A program made the translations under genes and the position numbers. Under the pieces are notes generated by a model, which worked only from the letters and a program-made list of their open reading frames with translations, was not told where the DNA came from and made no database searches. A stretch of 28,973 nucleotides of DNA, from the IMG/VR virus record IMGVR_UViG_3300009159_000227, positions 1 to 28,973 of that record. One strand, written 5' to 3'. Below, in pieces: positions 22,145 to 28,973 of the stretch (its first letter is position 1; each line of letters opens with the position of its first letter). The DNA is from a virus.

Positions 22145-23974
22145 ATGGCAGACATTAATGATAGTTTAGACGGCTTTCAAGAAGCGGCAAACAAATTCAA
22201 AAATCCTTTAGGTTCTATGGCGGAAACTATTGGTTTAATGGTTGCAGCAACCGATGCGTTAAACAAGAGTTTTGTTCAAGGTAGAGTAAGGATTGAGGAG
22301 ATGAATGTTGCCATTGCTCAATCGGTTGCTAGTGTAAGTAGGTTAGGTGGTTCCATAACTGATGTTGTAAGAACATTAGATGGTATTGGAGCTGGTGCAA
22401 GACGAAATCTTATTGCAAACGAAGAAACCGTAAGTAAAATATTTGCAGCTTCTCAAATATTAGGGACAGATGCCAAGACATTAACTGAGGCATTTGGACA
22501 AGTAGGTTACGACGTATCACAAGTTGGAGTCAATTTAGAAAAATCCATTGCTTATATTCAAAGTATTGGTTTAAATTCTAAAACGGTTACTGCGGACGTA
22601 TTAAAGAATATGGATGCAATGTCCAAATTTAATTTTAATGACGGAGTTCAGGGATTAACTAGAATGGCGGCTCAGGCTTCAATGTTGAGGATAGATATGA
22701 AAACAACTTTGGACTTTGCAGATAAGTTAATTAGTCCTGAGAATGCAATTAATACGGCTGCGGCTTTCCAAAGATTAGGAGTTGCAGTTGGTGATTTAGG
22801 TGACCCACTTAAATTAATGAACGATGCTTTAAATGACCCAGGCGCAATTCAAGATAGTTTAATAAATGCGACTAAACAATTTACTTATTTTGATGAAAAA
22901 ACACAATCGTTTAGAATTAACCCTCAAGGTTTATTAACGATAAGAGAACTTAGTAAAGAAACAGGTATTGGTGCGGGTGAATTATCTAAAATGGCTTTAT
23001 CTGCAGCAGATTTAGATAAAAGACTTTCTACAATTAGTCCAAGTTTGAATTTTGAAAGAGAAGAAGATAGGACATTCTTAGCTAATTTGGCGGTAAAACA
23101 AGGCAATGATTATGTTGTTCAAATTAAAAATGACCAAGGTGAAGTTGAATTAACAAAAAAATTAGGAGAAGTAACCCAAGAAGAATTAAAAAAATTAAGA
23201 GAACAACAAGACCAAGCACCAAAAACTTTAGAAGATATTCAAAGAAGTCAATTAAGTGTTTTACAAATAATTAATGCTGATGTTAAAGCAATACTTGCAG
23301 CGCCAAGTTATGGCGCGGCATCTGCAAGACAAGTAACTAGTAATGTTGAAGGATTTAGAAGAATATCTACTGGATTAACTGGAGGTTTACAACGTAACTT
23401 ACCAAAGACTGAAGAAGTTAGAACTGCGGTAACTTCTACTTTAGAGTCAATGAAAGACTTATTTACCCTTAAAGGTGAAGGAAAAATAAGTGCGGATGAC
23501 TTTTCTCAAAAGTTAAAAGTGTTTGAGGATAATTTAATTAATAAAGCAAAAAATGTAGGTCCTGAAGCTTTAGATACATTAAAGACAGTTCTTAAAGATG
23601 CTTCTAAAAGTGCTTATGGTGGTAGTGGATTAGAAACTGAATTTAGAAGATTTGCAACTACATTTACACCATCAGATGCATCTAAAAGTGGTAGTGTTAA
23701 AGTACAGACACCTGCTGGTGGACAAAAGGCACAACCTATAACAAGAAGTAGTATTTTTGGAGCCCAAAATACTCAGTCAAGTTTACCGCAAACAAAAGTT
23801 AATTCTCAAATTAATAAAACCGTAGATTATACTGGCACGGTAACATTCAAAGTAGACGCACCGTCGGGAGTTAGTACTCAATATTTAACTGAATTTTTGA
23901 ACAGTGAAAAATTCAAAGAAATGATTTACAGTTATGTTGAAGAAAAAAACAAGCAGAAGGGAGTTACAAGATAA
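22145..23974 (+). CDS. 29: Tape-measure-like protein (gp29-type)
   Basis: The 609-residue, mostly helical, Ala/Ser/Asn-rich protein begins MADINDSLDGFQEAANKFKN and has long helical stretches such as GLMVAATDALNKSFVQG and IFAASQILGTDAKTLTEAFG of tape-measure type. An acidic/Gln middle (GEVTQEELKKLREQQDQAP) is followed by a Ser/Gln-rich linker and a beta-like end TVTFKVDAPSGVSTQYLTEFLN. Its size is close to T4 gp29 (590), which sets a tail near 100 nm, so a similar tail is expected. It follows tube and gp26-like genes. There is no lytic or protease domain. T4-type hub assignment is by position and size, not by a signature motif. Confidence 0.65.
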   Translation: MADINDSLDGFQEAANKFKNPLGSMAETIGLMVAATDALNKSFVQGRVRIEEMNVAIAQSVASVSRLGGSITDVVRTLDGIGAGARRNLIANEETVSKIFAASQILGTDAKTLTEAFGQVGYDVSQVGVNLEKSIAYIQSIGLNSKTVTADVLKNMDAMSKFNFNDGVQGLTRMAAQASMLRIDMKTTLDFADKLISPENAINTAAAFQRLGVAVGDLGDPLKLMNDALNDPGAIQDSLINATKQFTYFDEKTQSFRINPQGLLTIRELSKETGIGAGELSKMALSAADLDKRLSTISPSLNFEREEDRTFLANLAVKQGNDYVVQIKNDQGEVELTKKLGEVTQEELKKLREQQDQAPKTLEDIQRSQLSVLQIINADVKAILAAPSYGAASARQVTSNVEGFRRISTGLTGGLQRNLPKTEEVRTAVTSTLESMKDLFTLKGEGKISADDFSQKLKVFEDNLINKAKNVGPEALDTLKTVLKDASKSAYGGSGLETEFRRFATTFTPSDASKSGSVKVQTPAGGQKAQPITRSSIFGAQNTQSSLPQTKVNSQINKTVDYTGTVTFKVDAPSGVSTQYLTEFLNSEKFKEMIYSYVEEKNKQKGVTR

Positions 23975-24003
23975 TTTTTACTTCAAAAAAAATACAATCA
24001 ACC

Positions 24004-24010
24004 TATTTAT
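24004..24010 (+). promoter_or_regulatory. TATTTAT box before the giant baseplate gene
   Basis: CCTATTTAT ends 15 bases before ATG 24026. The 51-base gap after the tape measure holds nothing else visible. Confidence 0.5.
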
Positions 24011-24025
24011 TAAGAAACGTTATAG

Positions 24026-27000
24026 ATGGGTAGTCCATTAGATTTAATTAACACAGAAGGATTTAGAAAAAAACTTATTACGAGAAACTTAACACCTTAT
24101 GCTAAGTCTCCTAATCAAGCTACGCTTCCTATCAATACTGAATATGTACAATCAGATACATCTGTTCAAGATAGTCCTGACCAGTTAATTGACCAACCAA
24201 CATTTGCAAACAAATTATATCCATTAAATCAATATGGTAACGAAGGTGGGTACGAACAAGTACCCGACCCAGGTTCTTTAATGAATACCAAATCTAACGA
24301 AGGTGAGTATGGTTTTCAAGATGCCCATATTATAGACCAAGCAGGACCTGAATCAAAGAATTGGAAAAAAATCAATCCATATAGTAATGGGTCAAGTAAT
24401 CTTCTTGATTCAGCAAACTTTTTTGCAAGTTTAGACCAACCAACAAGTGGGATTGGATTATATAATAATCAACCGTATCCAAACTTTAATCCATCATCTT
24501 ATAGTTCAATATCAATATTATTAAATAAAGACCCTCAAGGTAGTGATGGATTATTAAGTTCGGATTCATATATTGCTAGATTAGGCGCAAAAACTTTAAG
24601 AAAAGAATTTGAAGAAAGAATTGGCAGACAAATTATTCAAGATACAGTTGGTAGAGCTAACGTTTTTAATGTTAGAAGTGGAACGGATATTTTAGGACTT
24701 GCAACAGGAAGAGTACCATTAATTGAACCTAATTACAAAATTACCCTTTTGGCAAATCCAATAACAGCCGCCGCTGATTTTGGGTTACGATTGGCAGGTA
24801 GTGTAATACCACTTTCATTAATTCCTGGTTCATATTTTGATACTAGTATCAATTCAAAACAACCAACAACTATTCAACAACTTAATAATGCGTTTAAGAA
24901 AACTGCCACAGGTAAGTTCTTTACAAGATTATTAGGTGCTGATAAGACAGGTAGTCAAATAATGTATAACAACATGGGTGGTGGACAAAAATCCGCCCTA
25001 TTCAATAACATTGACTACAATAGATACAAACCAAATTTTGATAGAACTTTATTTGATAGAGTTGCAGGAGTACTTGTCGGGTCTACAACAAACAATAGTG
25101 ATTTTTATGTCGGCTCAACAACTTCTGACCCGTCAAGAGTTTTTTCTCCTGGTGGTGATTTACCTGTTAACTCTTATGGACAAGAGTTACAATCTCCTGT
25201 TTATGGACCTTCTGAGTTGGCACAATTATATGAAGGGCCAAGTAAAGAAATTAGATTGGGGGCCAACGGACCAACGTATAGTGATGGTGGTGGTATTGAA
25301 GGAGGATTTACTTGGGTGTCTCCAAAGTACAAAGGTAATGCTGGTAAGAAAGTTGGAGTTGGTGGATTGATTACTAATCAAGACCAAGACTTTAAACCAT
25401 CGTCATATGACTCTACAGAGTCAACTAATAGAGAGTATAGAGATGGGTCAATACTTGATGATACTCAACGTATTATTGATAGTCAACCTCAAGGTGGTAG
25501 AAGACTACAACATGTTGGAAATGCTATTGACCAAGTTAGTAAAGTATTTAACGACGGATATAAAGAAATAACAAAAGGTTCTAAAGTATTATCTTATGTT
25601 GGGGCGATAGGACAAGAAGTTGGTACGGAGTATTGTAGGGTTTTTGCTAAAGACGTTCCATATCTTCAGTATAATGATTTACAAAAAACTGATGGTACGG
25701 TTACCGAGAATAGAAGATTCTCATATTCTGTATTAGATAAGACTTACAATCTTAATATGTATCCAAATAAACAAGAAGGAGGTCAAGACTCGTCAAATTT
25801 AATTGGTACTGTAAATAATGCTTATGCTAAAAAATATATGTTCTCAATAGAGAATTTAGCATGGGCGACATCAAACACACCTGGTTTGGCGGTTTCTGAC
25901 TTAGCGGTATGTGAGAGAGGTCCAAATGGTGGAAGGGTAATGTGGTTTCCACCTTACGATTTAAAATTTAGTGAGACTGTTTCTGCAAACTGGAAACCGA
26001 ACGATTTTATTGGAAGACCTGAGCCAATTTATACTTATGCCAGCACAAATCGAGGTGGAAGTTTATCTTGGAAAATTATAGTTGACCATCCATCAGTATT
26101 AAACGTTATTGCAAATAAAGTATTAAGTAAAGAAACTAATAAAACTAGAATTGATAGTATTATTGAATCATTCTTTGCTGGATGTAGAAAATATGACTTA
26201 TATGAATTAGCTAAGAAATATTACACTATTAATCCAAATGACTTATTCCAAATTCAACAAGCCATTACTTCTAAAGAATTAACTAAAGAAGAATTACAAT
26301 ATGCAGTTAGCACTGTTGCTACAATTCCTCAGGTATCACAAGCAACTGGAGGAAATACCTCTAATAGTGAACTTCAAAAATTTATAAATTATGGATTTTA
26401 TTTTAACAATGACGTTCCAAGCCCTACTACAGTAACTTATCAAACAACATATACAAATTATATTGGGCAAAAAGATGATTATAGGAGAATATCACCATCT
26501 ACTGCTGAACAAACAACATCATTTTTTGATAATGTTGTTACTCCAAATAAAACAAAAATTGATGAACTTATTGCATTAATTGAAAAACAATTAAGTAATA
26601 GTACTGAAGGAACTATTTCAATAGTTATTAATGGTACTGCTTCAGCTTTGGCTTCAGTTACTTACAATGATAAATTATCTGCGAGAAGAATTGAGTCTGC
26701 TATTTCATATTTTAAAAGTAGTCCAAAATTACAAAAATGGTTAGGTACTAGATTATTAGTAAATGCTGGAAAAGCTTTGGGTGAAAGAGCTGAAGTATTA
26801 GTGTATGATGCTAAAAATAAACTATTTGTTCCTAATATATCAGTATCATGTACTGATGGTGACCAAGATAATCAAGCACAAAAAAAGGCGATTTATACTA
26901 CCAAGGCAATGGCTTGTAGAAGAGCTTATATTTCAAGTATTAAATCAACAATTCAAGAACCAATTCCACAACCACAACCACAAAAAACTACAGTTGTTAC

Positions 27001-28973
27001 TGGAAATGTTGTAACAAAAACAGAAGTGGTACCTGTGATTGAAGAAAAATATGTTCAGAAAGATAATATAACTAAAAAAATAGTTAGAGCTCTTATCTCT
27101 GAATGTGATTACTTTGAAACTATTAAGGAAGAAACTCCTATGGTTTATGATAACTTAAAAGAAAAATTAAAGTTTTTTCAACCAGCGTTTCATTCAACAA
27201 CTCCTGAAGGTTTAAATAGTAGATTAACATTCTTACAACAATGTATGAGGCCTGGCGATACTATACCTACAATTAAATCTGTAGGTGGTAAAGATGTATT
27301 AGAATATAATAATGCAACTAACACAGCATTTGGTGCACCACCAGTATTAATATTAAGAGTTGGTGACTTTTATAACACAAAAATTATACCAACAAGCTTA
27401 AGTATTACTTATGAAAATTTAGATATTAATCCTGAAGGTATTGGTGTACAACCAATGATTGCTAACATTACAATGAATTTTCACTTTGTGGGCGGAAGTG
27501 GTTTAAAAGAATCTGTTGACAAGTTACAAAATGCATTAACATTCAATTATTACGGTAATACGGAAATGTGGGACGAAAGAGCTGATGTAACCGACCAAAG
27601 TTATAAAGTTATTGATAAAGACTTTTTGGCATCTATTGGTAGTCCTGCGCCACCAACAATTAACCAAGCGGATGTCAATAATAGTTTATCTAATAATAAT
27701 ACTATTGGAACTATTACTGGTGACAGAATAACAACCGCAGGTGAAACAGGTACTATTTCGTATACTTCATTCATGGATAAGTTTTTATCAGAAACTCAAA
27801 ATTATTTTACAAATATAGTCAATAAAAATAGAGAGGTGACAAGACAGTATAATAATGGAGTACGACAATTATGGACAGTCCAAAGAAATTATCAAAAAGG
27901 TCAATTTAAATCCAACGATAAAGAAACTATTTTATTTGGAAAACCAATTAACATTGAACAAAATTTGAATATTGTTTTTGGTAATTTTGCTGATAACATT
28001 ACCGCAACAAATTCAAATCAAGATAAATTTATGAGTTATATTTCTGACCCAACTTTAAATTTATCAATAAAAACAATAAGAACTATAAAAGAAAATTATT
28101 TGAATTTTGTAAAAAATAAAAGAGGTACGTTTCCAAATGCGATTACACAAGTAATTCAAAGTACTGTTAACGCTGAACAAAATTATTTACAATATATTAG
28201 TAGAGCTAATACAATATCTTATGATGCAGTTGCAAATTTAGGTACTGATGGTTTACAAGTTCCAAATGCAAATACAATTGTATATGATATTACTGGTACT
28301 AACGGAGTATTTGATAAAACTTACTTAAATACTTTGAATGAAATGGGTGCAGATATTGATAAAATTCAAGAAGGGTTAACCGCTTTTGATGACATGTGTT
28401 CCATTGGAAATACATTTACATATAATGGTACCTCTTATAAAGGATATTTTTTCTATGGTGATGCGGGTGAAAAAACAGATTATAGTACTTTAATGAGCCA
28501 AGTATTTCAACCATTTAGTCTTGATAGTAATTTTGATAATCTTTCATTTAAAAGAGAATATATGATATTATCCGATGATGTTGTAGATATTAAGAAATAT
28601 GAAACATTTAAAAATACAATAATAGGTAATATTATAAGTGATAAAAACAATATTGATAACAGTAGAGTCGGCGAAGGGATTTCAACTTTATTTGACAATT
28701 ATTGGGTAAAAATTGCAAGACCATTATTTATAAGTGAGAATAATATCACTATTGCATATATAGATAGTATGGAAAGAGATAATTTAAAAAACTTTATCAA
28801 ATTCACACCTTTCCCTTCTAAACCAAGAGTTTTATCCTATACTATAGGAGAAAGTGCAAATAAAAATTACCAAGCACAATTGATACAGTCATTAGGTGCA
28901 ACAACAAATATTAACTCATCAACAAGTACATGGAACGATTTGTTGGGTGGAAGTACCGCTTATATAAGTAAAG
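24026..28973 (+). CDS. Giant baseplate/tail protein with an OmpA-like insert, 3' end beyond window
   Basis: Open from ATG 24026 (MGSPLDLINTEGFRKKLITR) to the window end, at least 1649 codons with no stop. Around residues 605-690 it has FSIENLAWATSN, CERGPNGGRVMWFPPYDLKF, FIGRPEPIYTYAS and LSWKIIVDHPSVLNVIANKV, a set found in large baseplate proteins of T4-like environmental phages. Residues about 845-980 resemble an OmpA/MotB domain: GTISIVINGTASALASV, YNDKLSARRIESAISYF (the N..LS..R helix), then a Pro/Gln linker. At about 1115-1180 ITYENLDINPEGIGVQPMI and LQNALTFNYYGNTEMW are typical tail-protein signatures. It is the last gene visible in the tail operon. It probably forms a baseplate wedge or hub part; the exact T4 equivalent is unclear. 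Confidence 0.75.
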   Translation, partial: MGSPLDLINTEGFRKKLITRNLTPYAKSPNQATLPINTEYVQSDTSVQDSPDQLIDQPTFANKLYPLNQYGNEGGYEQVPDPGSLMNTKSNEGEYGFQDAHIIDQAGPESKNWKKINPYSNGSSNLLDSANFFASLDQPTSGIGLYNNQPYPNFNPSSYSSISILLNKDPQGSDGLLSSDSYIARLGAKTLRKEFEERIGRQIIQDTVGRANVFNVRSGTDILGLATGRVPLIEPNYKITLLANPITAAADFGLRLAGSVIPLSLIPGSYFDTSINSKQPTTIQQLNNAFKKTATGKFFTRLLGADKTGSQIMYNNMGGGQKSALFNNIDYNRYKPNFDRTLFDRVAGVLVGSTTNNSDFYVGSTTSDPSRVFSPGGDLPVNSYGQELQSPVYGPSELAQLYEGPSKEIRLGANGPTYSDGGGIEGGFTWVSPKYKGNAGKKVGVGGLITNQDQDFKPSSYDSTESTNREYRDGSILDDTQRIIDSQPQGGRRLQHVGNAIDQVSKVFNDGYKEITKGSKVLSYVGAIGQEVGTEYCRVFAKDVPYLQYNDLQKTDGTVTENRRFSYSVLDKTYNLNMYPNKQEGGQDSSNLIGTVNNAYAKKYMFSIENLAWATSNTPGLAVSDLAVCERGPNGGRVMWFPPYDLKFSETVSANWKPNDFIGRPEPIYTYASTNRGGSLSWKIIVDHPSVLNVIANKVLSKETNKTRIDSIIESFFAGCRKYDLYELAKKYYTINPNDLFQIQQAITSKELTKEELQYAVSTVATIPQVSQATGGNTSNSELQKFINYGFYFNNDVPSPTTVTYQTTYTNYIGQKDDYRRISPSTAEQTTSFFDNVVTPNKTKIDELIALIEKQLSNSTEGTISIVINGTASALASVTYNDKLSARRIESAISYFKSSPKLQKWLGTRLLVNAGKALGERAEVLVYDAKNKLFVPNISVSCTDGDQDNQAQKKAIYTTKAMACRRAYISSIKSTIQEPIPQPQPQKTTVVTGNVVTKTEVVPVIEEKYVQKDNITKKIVRALISECDYFETIKEETPMVYDNLKEKLKFFQPAFHSTTPEGLNSRLTFLQQCMRPGDTIPTIKSVGGKDVLEYNNATNTAFGAPPVLILRVGDFYNTKIIPTSLSITYENLDINPEGIGVQPMIANITMNFHFVGGSGLKESVDKLQNALTFNYYGNTEMWDERADVTDQSYKVIDKDFLASIGSPAPPTINQADVNNSLSNNNTIGTITGDRITTAGETGTISYTSFMDKFLSETQNYFTNIVNKNREVTRQYNNGVRQLWTVQRNYQKGQFKSNDKETILFGKPINIEQNLNIVFGNFADNITATNSNQDKFMSYISDPTLNLSIKTIRTIKENYLNFVKNKRGTFPNAITQVIQSTVNAEQNYLQYISRANTISYDAVANLGTDGLQVPNANTIVYDITGTNGVFDKTYLNTLNEMGADIDKIQEGLTAFDDMCSIGNTFTYNGTSYKGYFFYGDAGEKTDYSTLMSQVFQPFSLDSNFDNLSFKREYMILSDDVVDIKKYETFKNTIIGNIISDKNNIDNSRVGEGISTLFDNYWVKIARPLFISENNITIAYIDSMERDNLKNFIKFTPFPSKPRVLSYTIGESANKNYQAQLIQSLGATTNINSSTSTWNDLLGGSTAYISK

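Noticed and set aside
24978-25370. Plus-strand ORF of 130 residues inside the giant baseplate gene
   Set aside because: It is out of frame with a continuous 1649-codon frame whose translation carries baseplate motifs; hydrophobic chance product.

Overview
The window is a piece of an AT-rich genome of a contractile-tailed, T4-like bacteriophage (myovirus), probably from an environmental or uncultured lineage. The evidence is a family B DNA polymerase of gp43 type together with neck proteins, a tail sheath (gp18), a tail tube (gp19), a gp26-like baseplate/chaperone protein, a tape-measure protein and a very large baseplate protein. Start codons follow A-rich leaders with no clear Shine-Dalgarno sequence, and a recurring TATTTAT box lies upstream of most transcription units. 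Both fit a phage of Bacteroidetes-like hosts, but the host is inferred, not shown.

Layout. 1-1310 holds the end of a structural gene, a decayed third copy of a small surface-protein family, and two intact copies in tandem; the first intact copy carries a mucin-like Thr/Pro/Asn tail. 1325-5870 is a run of four overlapping glycosyltransferase genes, led by a GT60-like polypeptide GlcNAc-transferase relative. 5887-6264 is a small beta-rich, probably virion-associated protein. 6347-9148 is DNA polymerase. 9119-13933 is a minus-strand block: a small structural-looking protein, a gp13-like neck protein, a superoxide dismutase fused to a nuclease-like domain, and an SNF2/UvsW-type helicase. From 14000 the plus strand resumes with a gp14-like neck protein, an HNH endonuclease (probable mobile gene), a gp15-like protein, a tiny antisense ribbon-helix-helix-like gene, tail sheath, a HAD-family phosphatase, tail tube, a gp26-like protein with a +1-frame extension, the tape measure, and a baseplate protein that runs off the end of the window.

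How it works together. Most of the window builds the neck, tail and baseplate in near-T4 order (13, 14, 15, 18, 19, 26-like, 29-like, baseplate). The glycosyltransferase run next to a Thr-rich tail suggests phage-directed glycosylation of a virion protein. The most unusual items are (1) the Mn-type SOD-nuclease fusion, (2) the mucin-like protein beside a GT60-like enzyme, (3) a candidate programmed frameshift directly before the tape measure, and (4) an OmpA-like domain inside the giant baseplate protein. No stretch over 300 bases lacks a gene; the short gaps hold promoter boxes and hairpins. I saw no tRNA, CRISPR array or insertion sequence.
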